Made by a program: the position numbers and the translations under genes. Below are positions 1 to 7,131 of a stretch of DNA of 14,529 nt, one piece after another. The stretch comes from an uncultured Spirochaetaceae bacterium (GTDB taxonomy: Bacteria; Spirochaetota; Spirochaetia; Treponematales; UBA12059): assembly GCA_938004315.1 (NCBI GenBank), contig CALKWG010000328.1, positions 1 to 14,529 of the forward strand. Reading direction: 5' to 3'. Below the pieces are notes generated by a model. It worked only from the letters and a program-made list of their open reading frames with translations. It was not told the origin of the DNA and ran no database searches. The first letter of the stretch is position 1; each line of letters begins with the position of its first letter.

Positions 1-45
1 CCACCGAGATCTACACTCTTTCCCTACACGACGCTCTTCCGATCT
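1..45 (+). other. Illumina P5/TruSeq adapter remnant (not genomic)
   Basis: Bases 1-45 match the last 45 bases of the 58-base Illumina P5/TruSeq universal adapter, ending in the diagnostic ACGCTCTTCCGATCT. Only the first 13 adapter bases are missing. This is library DNA left on a contig end. It supplies an artificial stop codon at 24-26 (minus strand) and a false C-terminal peptide DRKSVV to the gene that runs into it. The adapter was recognised from memory of its sequence, and the match appears complete. Confidence 0.98.
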
Positions 46-377
46 TCGCCCCTGACGAAGGCGTCGAGCTCCATGTCCAGTTCGAGCTCGCCCAAGGGCG
101 TCTCGGCCCGGGGGGCTGGTGCGCAGAGGAAGTCCGCGCCCGCGGGCAGGTGGCCGCCTATCACGATCGCCAGCTCGGCCTCCCGGGCGGCGCGCCAAGC
201 GGCCCAGGCTAGCGAGCCTGAAAATTCCCAGCCAGCGTGCGGCGCGACGGCGGCTATCGACCCGAGCGAAGCGCCGGCGAGCTCGCCGCCCGCCTCGAAA
301 TTCGATAGGGCGGCTCGGACGCCCGCCTCGTCGTCGGGATACCAACCGCCGCGTAAGAGCCTACGCCGTACGTCCAT
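46..377 (-). CDS. MEMO1-family protein (AmmeMemoRadiSam system protein B-like), 3'-truncated
   Basis: About 110 N-terminal residues are present of a family that is usually near 270 long. The MEMO hallmarks are visible: an early GGWYP motif, then PHAGWEFSG with His47, then a beta-strand ending IGGH with His76, then TPLGELELD. In the family these two histidines belong to the metal or active-site-like pocket. MEMO proteins resemble class III extradiol dioxygenases, and the bacterial function is unsettled. The ATG at 377 is preferred because GGGGAGG lies 5 bases upstream; the TTG at 398 would add seven residues but lies inside a hairpin. The reading frame runs off the genome into the adapter at 45, so the rest of the gene is missing and any protein ending in DRKSVV is artificial. 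It is divergent from the gene at 450. Confidence 0.85.
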
Positions 378-382
378 GCCCG

Positions 383-404
383 CCTCCCCGTAGGACAATC
401 CTAC
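383..404 (-). promoter_or_regulatory. Hairpin abutting a strong ribosome-binding site
   Basis: On the minus strand the perfect inverted repeat GTAGGA-TTG-TCCTAC (404 down to 390) is followed with no gap by the Shine-Dalgarno GGGGAGG (389-383) and, 5 bases later, the ATG at 377. The repeat is seen directly. It could be a 5'-leader stem-loop that affects ribosome access, or a protein-binding operator between the two divergent genes. The site also decides the start, because the alternative TTG codon (398-396) is the hairpin loop. Confidence 0.5.
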
Positions 405-428
405 GTTTACGGTTCCATTCGACCTAAA

Positions 429-441
429 CCTATAGTATACT
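429..441. promoter_or_regulatory. Symmetric -10 element, divergent promoter
   Basis: The sequence contains TATAGTATACT (431-441), within which AGTATACT (434-441) is a perfect palindrome. TATACT can therefore be read rightwards at 436-441 and leftwards at 439-434. Rightwards it ends 8 bases before the ATG at 450, placing the predicted transcript start at or next to that ATG. Leftwards it would give a leader of about 50 bases for the MEMO-family gene. No strong -35 hexamer is visible for either direction, so this is a prediction from the -10 and its placement. Confidence 0.55.
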
Positions 442-449
442 CGCCCATT

Positions 450-1826
450 ATGAAGCGTGGAGCAAGCGTAGCCTTGATCGTCGGCCTTTCGGCCCTTATC
501 GGCGTCGGCGTCTGGACCGGCATGCGGATCGTCGGCGCGGCGGAGCGCGGCCGGGCGGAGGCCAAGGCCGCGTTCGAAGACCTCAGGCGCGTGGCGGTTA
601 ACACGGTGTTCTCCCCCGAGGCGCTGGCCGCCCCCGACTGGGCCATGACGGCCCGCGCCGCCTGGGAAGGCAGCGGCCGCATCCTCGCCCTGGTCATACG
701 CGACGCCTCGGGCGACGTGCTGTACGCCCTGCCGGCCAGCTCCCCCTACTACAGGGCGGCGAGTTCGGCGCGCGGGCTTCCGGGCGAGCGGCTCTTCGAG
801 CTACCGTCCATAGGCGCGGCTTACTTCGGCGGCCCCGTCTCAGCGGGCATGCGCATCGACGCGGCGATGACGACGCTCACGCAAGGCGAGCTGTTCGCCG
901 CCCTACGCGACGCCCTCATAGCCTACGGCGCCGTCATGGCGCTCGGCCTGGCGGCCATCGCGGCCTCGGCCGGAAGGCGCGCGCCCGCCGCCTACGATAG
1001 TCCCCCCGCGGCGGCTCCTGAGGAGCTGGACGACCCGTGGTTCGCCTCGGGGTCGAGCGCCGACCCCGCCTACGCGGAGCTCGGCTCAAGCGGTCGGGAC
1101 GAGGCGGCGCGTTCGCCTTCTATGGCGGATGATTTCTCCATACCCGACTATGTGCCGGGGATCGACGATTTCTCGGATCTCGAAGCCTCGTTCGACGAGG
1201 CAGTCCCCCCCACCGCGGAGCCGGCCGCCCTCGATGAGGCGCCGGCGCCCGAGCTCGCCAGGCCCTTGTCGGCCAAGCTGCATGAACCGGAGCTGGCCGG
1301 CCACGGCCTCGACGGCCCGCGCGGCCTCTTCGACCCGGAAACCGGTCTCTGTTGGGAGAGCTACCTCCGCGAGCGGCTCGACGCCGAGCTCAAGCGCTCG
1401 GCCTCGTTCGAGCAAGACCTGTCCCTGCTCATCGCCAACTTCGACCGATGCGAACGCGGCGGCGAGGAGTACAACCTCTTCGCCAAGACCACCCAGGAGT
1501 TCTTCAGCTTCAAGGATCTGTCCTTCCAGTTCGGCAAGTCCGGCGTATCGGTGATCCTGCCGAACATGGACGTCGACCATGCCATCCGCATGAGCGAGGA
1601 GCTCCTGAAGAAGCTGACCTTCCTCTTGCAGGGGCGTAAGGACGGTCTTTCGTACCTCGACCTGTTCATAGGGCTGAGTTCCCGCTCGGGGCGGCTCGTA
1701 GAGGCTGACCGCATGGTCGGCGAGGCCATGGCGGCCCTCCGCAAGGCCAGGGAGGAGCGCGACACGCGCATCATGGCTTTTAGGCCCGACCCCGAGAAAT
1801 TCAGGGCCTTCCTGGCCGGACGTTAG
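450..1826 (+). CDS. Membrane protein with degenerate GGDEF domain
   Basis: This 458-residue protein has a membrane segment near residues 7-28 and a second near 155-173. These flank a roughly 125-residue, probably periplasmic, region of no recognised family. An acidic, proline- and alanine-rich linker (about 180-290) follows, then a GGDEF-like domain (about 293-445). The domain keeps the opening FDPETGL, the LSLLIANFD strand and the closing AD-x-AL-x-KA region. Where GGDEF should stand it reads FGKSGVSVILP (361-371), so the glycine pair and the acidic catalytic residues are missing. It should not make c-di-GMP; a binding or scaffold role is an inference. The ATG at 450 has no Shine-Dalgarno but lies 8 bases after a TATACT. 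Its stop overlaps that of the convergent DUF4340 gene by four bases. Confidence 0.75.
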   Translation: MKRGASVALIVGLSALIGVGVWTGMRIVGAAERGRAEAKAAFEDLRRVAVNTVFSPEALAAPDWAMTARAAWEGSGRILALVIRDASGDVLYALPASSPYYRAASSARGLPGERLFELPSIGAAYFGGPVSAGMRIDAAMTTLTQGELFAALRDALIAYGAVMALGLAAIAASAGRRAPAAYDSPPAAAPEELDDPWFASGSSADPAYAELGSSGRDEAARSPSMADDFSIPDYVPGIDDFSDLEASFDEAVPPTAEPAALDEAPAPELARPLSAKLHEPELAGHGLDGPRGLFDPETGLCWESYLRERLDAELKRSASFEQDLSLLIANFDRCERGGEEYNLFAKTTQEFFSFKDLSFQFGKSGVSVILPNMDVDHAIRMSEELLKKLTFLLQGRKDGLSYLDLFIGLSSRSGRLVEADRMVGEAMAALRKAREERDTRIMAFRPDPEKFRAFLAGR

Positions 1827-2770
1827 GGCTTAAGCTGATCCAGGGGTTTGAACGCGTCGAGAGCCGTGCCGCCGAGGATGACGAAGGGGCGAGCGCGGGC
1901 GCTCGAGCCCGCCCTGTAGCGGCCGTCCGCCAGGCGCTCGGCAACGCTCAGCGTGAACGACCGCCCGTCCCCGAGCGTCAATACTACCCTAGCCGTGCCG
2001 GCCGAGCCGCCGTCCGCGGGCGGCCCGTACGAGGCCGCCCTGAGCCCGAGCAGGCTCCGGAGCATGGCCTCGACTTTAGCTGCATCTATGGCCGCTCCCG
2101 CCGCCACCCAGGAAGTCCCCTCTCGCCTAAGGGCGTAGCCTAGGGGCGCCCGGCCGCCGGCATCGAGCTCGAGGTAGCCCTCGGCCTTGAGCTCCTGCAC
2201 TTCTTGGGCCGCGATCCCGGCCGGGAGGACGCGGAGGTCCTGCCAACTAAGGCGCGACGCGTAGACGTAGCCGGCCGCCGCGGCCGGCATGGCCCAAGCC
2301 TCCGCAGCGCCGGCCAGGCGGGCGTAGGCGAAATCGGAGCTCGGTCCATAGTCCCCCACGAAGAACTCCGCCAGGGTCCTATCGGAGAAATCGGCCAGTC
2401 GTACGCGCCGGGCCGCGTCATCCAAGCCGAGGGCCGGGAAGGACGCGGCGGAGCGCGCCATGCGCTCGACCCGTTTCACGCCGTTTAAGGCTGAGAGGAA
2501 GGCCTCGACGCGCTGCGCATCAGCCGGTACTTCGCCGTACTCGTCCTTGAGCGACCATAGCCCGTCACGCTTAACGAGTTCGATGAGCCCGTCCCCGGCG
2601 CCTATGCTTAGGGCGCGGACGGCCGACGGCTCGGGCGCGAGCTCGATCGGCAGCATCGGGGCCGCGCCTCGGCCGGCGTCCAGCGCCCAGCCGAGGGCTA
2701 CGATCAGCGCGAGCGCGAGGTTCAGGGCGACCAGCCTTAGGAGCCTCGTCTTATAAGGCGCGGGCATCAT
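1823..2770 (-). CDS. DUF4340 domain-containing membrane-anchored protein
   Basis: This 315-residue protein has one N-terminal membrane segment (about residues 11-30) and a long extracytoplasmic part. The pattern fits the DUF4340 family: repeated beta-rich units with WSLKDEYGEVPADAQRVEAFLSAL early and a second similar unit around WVAAGAAIDAAKVEAMLRSL. DUF4340 proteins usually follow GldG-like genes and are thought to be accessory parts of that transporter, with no defined biochemical role. It is the last gene of the operon. The first ATG (2770) overlaps the GldG-like stop as ATGA; a second ATG immediately follows, and AAGGAG lies 4 or 7 bases upstream of them, so the start is uncertain by one codon. 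Its TAA shares four bases with the TAG of the convergent gene, leaving no room for a terminator between them. Confidence 0.85.
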   Translation of the reverse strand: MMPAPYKTRLLRLVALNLALALIVALGWALDAGRGAAPMLPIELAPEPSAVRALSIGAGDGLIELVKRDGLWSLKDEYGEVPADAQRVEAFLSALNGVKRVERMARSAASFPALGLDDAARRVRLADFSDRTLAEFFVGDYGPSSDFAYARLAGAAEAWAMPAAAAGYVYASRLSWQDLRVLPAGIAAQEVQELKAEGYLELDAGGRAPLGYALRREGTSWVAAGAAIDAAKVEAMLRSLLGLRAASYGPPADGGSAGTARVVLTLGDGRSFTLSVAERLADGRYRAGSSARARPFVILGGTALDAFKPLDQLKP

Positions 2771-4392
2771 GCGGCTCCTTCGGCGCGCGCGGCGGCCTCT
2801 CGCCGGCGCCTGGACGCGGCCCGAAGGAGGCCCAGGGCGGCGACGAGCGCGGGGAGCGCGATGAGATTAAGGGCGTAGCTCAAGCCGACGACGAACTCGC
2901 GCAGGCCCTCGTCCTGTATCCTGTTCAGCCTAAGGTCGGCCTGGCCGCGCGTCCGCACGGCGGCGAGATCCCCGTCGGCCGAAAGCCAATCGGCCGCGGC
3001 CAAGGCGAACGACAGGTTGAAACCCGAGCCGCTCATCCGTAGGAGCTCGGTGAGGAAGTCGGCGGATGAAACGACGACGAGCCTGGCGTCGGCGGCCGCG
3101 TTCCGGGCGGGCGGGTCGAGCGCCGGCTCGCCGTCCCGGGAGGGCAGGTCGCCGGAGGCGAAGGCGCTCGGCAGGGGGCCCGACAGGGCGGCCGCGACGA
3201 TGAACTGGCCGCCGGTCGCCGCGCGCTCGTCCTCGTATCGGTACTCGTCCTCGGGCGCGGCGGCGAAGTCCTTAGTCTGCCTCCAGGCTCGGGGGCTCGT
3301 CCTAGCCAAGACCGTCGCGGCCACCCCGGCCGGAGCCCGTAGCTCCATGGGGCTGGGCCAGAAGAGGTCGAGGCCGGCGAAGGCGGCGCCTATCGGATGG
3401 GCGGCGTCCGCGTTACGCGCGTCGACGGCGATCCAGTGCGGGTAGCGTACGTAGCGCAGGCTCAAGGCGCCGCTCGGCCCCTGGGTTTGGAAGGGGACGG
3501 TCAGGTTGAGCTGGTCCAGGACCAGCTCCCGGCGTATATCGACGCCGTAGGCGGCGAGGGCCGCGAGGAAGCCGCCGGGCGGCAGGGCCTCGGCGACCAG
3601 GCCGTAGTCGGGGTTCACGTTCACGCCCTTCAGGGCCATGAAGGCGGCGCCGCCCCGCATGAGGAACTCGTCGACGAAATAGGCGTCGTAGCGGTCGAGC
3701 GACGCGTTACCCAGCACGAAGAGCAGGTCGGCGTCCGCCTCCACCGGGCGTCCACGCTCCTGCGGCCTCGTCAGGTAGCCGGCGCGCTCCAAGGCCGCCT
3801 TCAGGCTGGCGTAGTCGTTCTCCAGGCTCTTGTCGGCGTCGCCGACGAGCATGGCCGCGACCGGGCGCTTCGCGCCGGCCAGGGCCCGCGCGAGGCGGAC
3901 GATATCGTACTCCAAGGTGGCCGTATCGATGAGCGCCGGGATCGTCTCGTATTCGCCCAAGTACTCGAGGACGACGCCGGAGTAGACGATGGCCACGCGC
4001 TGCTCGGAGCGCTCCACGACCTGGAGCTGCTGCGGCGCCACGCCGAAGCGCTCGGCCTCCGACGGATCCTTGGCCGGATCGACGACGCGGACGCGCACGA
4101 GCCCGCGGGAACGGGACTCCAGCTCCCGCAGGAGGTCCTCGACGGCGGCCGGGCCGGGGTGCCGGTCCTTGAGCTGCCTAGAGACGTAGTAGGTGACGCG
4201 GAGCCCCTCGGGCAGGCTTTTATAGAGCTCGCGCGCCGGGACCGACAGGGTCGAGGCCCGGTCGCGGCTTAGGTCGAGCTTGAAATACCAGCGGCTGCCG
4301 GCGAAGGCCGCGAGGATCAGGGCGGAGAGCCCGAGCCAGAGGAGGAACCGCTCGCGCCGGCGGGCTTCGTCGGCCCTATCGCTATGCTTCAT
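2767..4392 (-). CDS. GldG-like ABC transporter auxiliary protein
   Basis: This 541-residue protein has an N-terminal membrane segment (about 16-37), a large extracytoplasmic part, and a second membrane segment close to the C-terminus (about 505-525), followed by a basic, alanine-rich tail. Just after the first segment it has the typical DLSRDRASTLS stretch of GldG/ABC_transp_aux proteins, then a DUF4350-like or substrate-binding-like region with repeated alpha/beta units. Members occur beside an ABC-2 permease and ATPase, as here. In Bacteroidetes GldG is linked to gliding; elsewhere the substrate is unknown, so I do not infer gliding. GGAG lies 8 bases before the ATG, which is only 4 bases from the permease stop; its own stop overlaps the next ATG. 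An internal promoter candidate upstream could transcribe it independently. Confidence 0.87.
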   Translation of the reverse strand: MKHSDRADEARRRERFLLWLGLSALILAAFAGSRWYFKLDLSRDRASTLSVPARELYKSLPEGLRVTYYVSRQLKDRHPGPAAVEDLLRELESRSRGLVRVRVVDPAKDPSEAERFGVAPQQLQVVERSEQRVAIVYSGVVLEYLGEYETIPALIDTATLEYDIVRLARALAGAKRPVAAMLVGDADKSLENDYASLKAALERAGYLTRPQERGRPVEADADLLFVLGNASLDRYDAYFVDEFLMRGGAAFMALKGVNVNPDYGLVAEALPPGGFLAALAAYGVDIRRELVLDQLNLTVPFQTQGPSGALSLRYVRYPHWIAVDARNADAAHPIGAAFAGLDLFWPSPMELRAPAGVAATVLARTSPRAWRQTKDFAAAPEDEYRYEDERAATGGQFIVAAALSGPLPSAFASGDLPSRDGEPALDPPARNAAADARLVVVSSADFLTELLRMSGSGFNLSFALAAADWLSADGDLAAVRTRGQADLRLNRIQDEGLREFVVGLSYALNLIALPALVAALGLLRAASRRRREAAARAEGAA

Positions 4393-4396
4393 CGTC

Positions 4397-5119
4397 TTAG
4401 CTCCACGCGCTGAAATAGAGGCGCTTGGCGGTCAGGTAGAGCGCCGCCGCGCTCACCAGGGCGAAATAAGCCAGGTCGCGGCTATCTATGACGCCTCTAG
4501 AAAAAGATATAAACCTATAACCAAGTGATAGCCAGTTAACAATGCCGGCCAACCAGGGCGGGAGGTCCAGCCAGGCCGCCAGTTGATAGACCAGGCCCAG
4601 GGCCAGGAGGGCCGCCGCCCCGGCCATGAAGGCGCTCATCTGGTTGCGCGTCAGCGAGGACAGGTATTGGCCGACGGCGGCGTAGGCCGAGCCTAGGAGC
4701 AGCGCGCCCAGGTACTCGGCCGCGACAACGCCCCAGTCCAGCCGCCCGAGCGCGCCGACCATGAGCGGTACCGGCAGGGTGGCGGCGAGCGCCGTCGCGA
4801 TCACCGCCCAGGCGGCCAGGTGCTTGCCGATCGCCAGCTCCGCCTCGGTGAACGGGAGGGTTATGAGGAGCTCATAGCTCCCCTGCCGGCGCTCCTCCGC
4901 CCAGAGCCTCATGGTCAGGGCGGGGACGAGGACGGCGAGGACCGCGGGGAAGAGCGCGAAGTATGAGCGCATGCTAGCCCGGTTCATCGCGTAGAACCCG
5001 CCTAGGAAATAGAAGAAGATAGCCGTGATTAAGAGGAGGCTCGCGATGAAGACGTAGGCCAGGGGCGAATTGAAGTATGACCTCAGCTCGCGCCGGGCGA
5101 TGACCATGGTGGCTTTCAT
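4397..5119 (-). CDS. ABC-2 type permease (GldF-like)
   Basis: This 240-residue integral membrane protein has about six predicted segments (near 19-41, 54-71, 98-122, 133-154, 161-184 and 214-231). The start MKATMVIARRELRSYFNSPL is typical of ABC-2 permeases of the GldF type, and the conserved cytoplasmic EERRQGSYELL loop and the late ISFSRGVIDSRD motif are both present. It should be the membrane channel partner of the ATPase encoded just upstream. The frame is open further 5', but the ATG at 5119 is preferred: it has GGAGGAG 8 bases upstream and overlaps the ATPase stop as ATGA. Codons for residues 193-208 are strikingly A/T-rich, unlike the rest of the gene. Confidence 0.9.
   Translation of the reverse strand: MKATMVIARRELRSYFNSPLAYVFIASLLLITAIFFYFLGGFYAMNRASMRSYFALFPAVLAVLVPALTMRLWAEERRQGSYELLITLPFTEAELAIGKHLAAWAVIATALAATLPVPLMVGALGRLDWGVVAAEYLGALLLGSAYAAVGQYLSSLTRNQMSAFMAGAAALLALGLVYQLAAWLDLPPWLAGIVNWLSLGYRFISFSRGVIDSRDLAYFALVSAAALYLTAKRLYFSAWS
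4514..4542 (-). promoter_or_regulatory. Candidate internal promoter inside the permease gene
   Basis: On the minus strand TTGTTA (4542-4537) is separated by 17 bases from TATAGG (4519-4514), a sigma-70-like arrangement within a 48-base AT-rich island (4496-4543) in otherwise very GC-rich coding DNA. It points towards the GldG-like gene, whose ATG is about 120 bases downstream. The match is four of six in each box with ideal spacing. The base pattern is seen; promoter activity is inferred. Confidence 0.4.
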
Positions 5120-6081
5120 TTCGTATGCTCCTCCGAGGTAAGCCGCACGAAGATCTCCTCGAGCGAGATGCGCTCGCGCCTGAGCTCTAAAAGCTTGGCG
5201 CCCGAGCCCGCGGCCCAATCGAATAGGCGCTCGGCCTCCTCGTCCCCGCGCCCGGCCGTCGCGCGATATGACAGCTCGCTCCTCCCGTCGCCGAGCGGCC
5301 GAGCCTCGGCGTCGGCCCAGCCTAGGGCCGTAGCCGCGGCGCCGGCGCCGGGCTCCCCGCCGGCCGCCCCGCCCCCGCGGGCGAGGATGACGGCCTTGAT
5401 GAGCTCGCCGCCCTGCATGGCCTCGGACAGCTCCCGGGCCGAGCCCTGAGCCGCGATCCGCCCCTCGTTCAGGATGAGCACCTCGGAGCAGAGGGCCTCG
5501 ACCTCCTGCATGATATGGGTGGAGAGTATGACGGTCTTGTCCCCGCCGAGCGAGCGGATAAGCGAACGAATCTCGAGGATTTGGTTAGGGTCGAGCCCCG
5601 TGGTCGGCTCGTCTAGGATGAGCACCGGAGGGTCGTGCAGTATGGCCTGCGCCAGGCCCACCCGCTGCCTGTAGCCCTTAGACAGGTGCTCGATGAGCAC
5701 CGGCCCCATACCGCCCAGGCCGCAGGCCTCCATGGCCTTGGCGGCCGCCGGCGCGCGCGCGCCAGGCGTTAGCCCGCGAGCCTCGGCTATGAAGGAAAGG
5801 TACTCCGTTACCGTCATATCGCCGTAGAGCGGCACGCCCTCGGGCAAGTAACCTACCAGGCGCTTGACGGCCAGCGGATCCTTGGCTACGTCGACGCCGC
5901 CTACGACGGCCCGGCCCGCGCTCGGGCGGTGGTAGCCGGTCAGGACCTTCATGATGGTCGTCTTGCCCGCGCCGTTGGGGCCGAGCAGGCCTATGACCCG
6001 CCCGTCGCCGACCGTAAAGCTCACCTCTTTGACGGCCTCGAAGCCGCCGTACGATTTGGACAGCCCGCTCACCTCGATCAT
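5116..6081 (-). CDS. ABC transporter ATP-binding protein
   Basis: This 321-residue cytoplasmic ATPase has Walker A GPNGAGKTT (residues 34-42), an ABC signature LSKGYRQR (133-140), Walker B VLILDEPT (153-160) with catalytic Glu158, and the switch His189. The Q-loop region reads YLPEGVPLY, as is common in ABC-2 exporter ATPases, where Q is replaced by the LPE motif. After the ATPase core (about 1-215) comes a 100-residue C-terminal extension typical of this branch, including a glycine- and alanine-rich linker. It should power the permease encoded next, with the GldG-like and DUF4340 proteins as accessory parts; the substrate is unknown. GAGG stands 5 bases before the ATG, which follows the RNase Z stop by 10 bases. 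The stop overlaps the permease ATG. Confidence 0.95.
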   Translation of the reverse strand: MIEVSGLSKSYGGFEAVKEVSFTVGDGRVIGLLGPNGAGKTTIMKVLTGYHRPSAGRAVVGGVDVAKDPLAVKRLVGYLPEGVPLYGDMTVTEYLSFIAEARGLTPGARAPAAAKAMEACGLGGMGPVLIEHLSKGYRQRVGLAQAILHDPPVLILDEPTTGLDPNQILEIRSLIRSLGGDKTVILSTHIMQEVEALCSEVLILNEGRIAAQGSARELSEAMQGGELIKAVILARGGGAAGGEPGAGAAATALGWADAEARPLGDGRSELSYRATAGRGDEEAERLFDWAAGSGAKLLELRRERISLEEIFVRLTSEEHTK

Positions 6082-6091
6082 GGCAGCCTCG

Positions 6092-7021
6092 TCAGTCTAC
6101 GTATTCTATGGGGAAGCACATCCTATCCTTGGTCAGCGCCGTATCGGGGAAGATCTCCCGCGCCTCGGCCAGGAGACGCTTGAGCTCGTGGTCGGTATAG
6201 CGCGGGCTGAAATGTATGAGGCCGAGCTTCTTTACCCCGCCTGCCTCGCGCGCGATCATGGCCGCCTGGTCGGCGGTCATATGCTTCTTCTCCGCGGCGC
6301 TCGACAGCAGGGCCTTCTCGAACATGCCCTCGCAGATGAACAGGTCCGAGCCGGCCACCTCGGGCGCGATGCCGGGGAAATAGAGGGAGTCGGTGACGTA
6401 GCTCACCTTACGGCCGCTACGCGTCGGCCCGAGCACCTCCTGCGGGCTTACTAGCCGGCCGTCGGCGGCGGGCACGGCCTCGCCGGCCTGCAGGCGGGAC
6501 CAGAGCGGCCCCTTGGGTACGCCCAGGGCCTCCGCCCGCTCCGGATGGAAGGCGCCCGGGCGGGGGTCCTCCTCCATCGCGTAGCCCACGCAGGTCTTCG
6601 TATGACGCAGGGGGAAGGCCCTGATGCGATAGCCCTCCCCCTCGTAGCAGACGGCGGGAGCCTCGATCTCCTTCACCACGATCTCGTAGTTGATGTACAT
6701 ATCGAGCACGCGCCGCGAGCTTTCTACGTACTCGGCTATCTTGGGCGGGCCGTAAATATAGAGCGGCTCGTCGCGGTCCACCTGGCTCGAGAGCATGAGG
6801 AGGCCCGGCAGGCCGGTGACGTGGTCGGCGTGGGTATGCGATATGAAGATGGCCGTGATCTTCTTCCAGCGCAGGTTGAGCCGCCTGAGCGACACCTGGG
6901 TGCCCTCCCCGGCGTCGAAGAGGAAGAGCTCCCCCTCACGGCGCAGGAGCATGCTGGTTAAATGCCTGTGGGGGAGCGGCATCATGCCGCCCGAGCCGAG
7001 TATGAACGCTTCTAAATTCAT
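6092..7021 (-). CDS. rnz: Ribonuclease Z (tRNase Z, short form)
   Basis: This 309-residue metallo-beta-lactamase-fold nuclease should remove the 3' trailer of tRNA precursors. The metal-binding HTHADH motif is at residues 62-67 (His62, His64, Asp66, His67), followed by His140, Asp211 and His270 in LIHFSPRY. The tRNase Z-specific motif is KKHMTADQAA with His247. The N-terminal FDAGEGTQ strand and the length match the bacterial short form. It is the first gene of a five-gene operon with an ABC transporter, which has no obvious functional tie to tRNA processing. The ATG lies 7 bases after a TATAGT -10 and has no convincing Shine-Dalgarno, so its mRNA may be leaderless. Confidence 0.93.
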   Translation of the reverse strand: MNLEAFILGSGGMMPLPHRHLTSMLLRREGELFLFDAGEGTQVSLRRLNLRWKKITAIFISHTHADHVTGLPGLLMLSSQVDRDEPLYIYGPPKIAEYVESSRRVLDMYINYEIVVKEIEAPAVCYEGEGYRIRAFPLRHTKTCVGYAMEEDPRPGAFHPERAEALGVPKGPLWSRLQAGEAVPAADGRLVSPQEVLGPTRSGRKVSYVTDSLYFPGIAPEVAGSDLFICEGMFEKALLSSAAEKKHMTADQAAMIAREAGGVKKLGLIHFSPRYTDHELKRLLAEAREIFPDTALTKDRMCFPIEYVD

Positions 7022-7028
7022 CGGGCCT

Positions 7029-7058
7029 ACTATACGGAAAAAGCCGCCCCCTGGACAA
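7029..7058 (-). promoter_or_regulatory. Promoter of the rnz-ABC transporter operon
   Basis: On the minus strand TTGTCC (7058-7053) is followed after 18 bases by TATAGT (7034-7029). The -10 ends 7 bases before the rnz ATG (7021-7019), so transcription would start at or beside the first codon. The match is four of six in the -35 and five of six in the -10. Start-site placement is inferred from usual sigma-70 spacing. Confidence 0.55.
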
Positions 7059-7119
7059 GCTTATGCGGCTCCGCCGCCCGAAGCGAGCGGCTCGGCTGGC
7101 CGAAGCGCCCCCGGCCGTA

Positions 7120-7125
7120 TATACT
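7120..7125 (+). promoter_or_regulatory. -10 element of the adenosine deaminase operon
   Basis: TATACT at 7120-7125 ends exactly 6 bases before the ATG at 7132, with no Shine-Dalgarno in between or just upstream. A TATA run precedes it. The -35 region has only weak candidates (for example TGGCCG, 17 bases away). Usual spacing puts the transcript start on the ATG. Together with the divergent rnz promoter it fills the 110-base intergenic region. Confidence 0.55.
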
Positions 7126-7131
7126 ATCGCC

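Noticed and set aside
2270..2288. Perfect 8-base inverted repeat GCCGGCCG-CCG-CGGCCGGC, a possible terminator or regulatory hairpin
   Set aside because: It is inside the DUF4340 gene, encodes an alanine run, and has no T tract. Such repeats arise readily from GC-rich alanine codons.
3397..4272. Long plus-strand reading frame (291 codons) opposite the GldG-like gene
   Set aside because: It lies wholly antisense to a well-supported gene. Its composition (Gly, Ala, Val, Arg, Asp, Glu) is typical of GC-rich shadow frames, with no domain and no ribosome-binding site.
2767..6081. Evidence for gliding motility because of GldF/GldG-like genes
   Set aside because: These families occur in many non-gliding bacteria, and no other gld or spr gene is in the window.
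7063..7131. Longer adenosine deaminase starting at ATG 7063
   Set aside because: The extra 23 residues are low-complexity and outside the family, and the -10 element at 7120-7125 would be inside the coding region.
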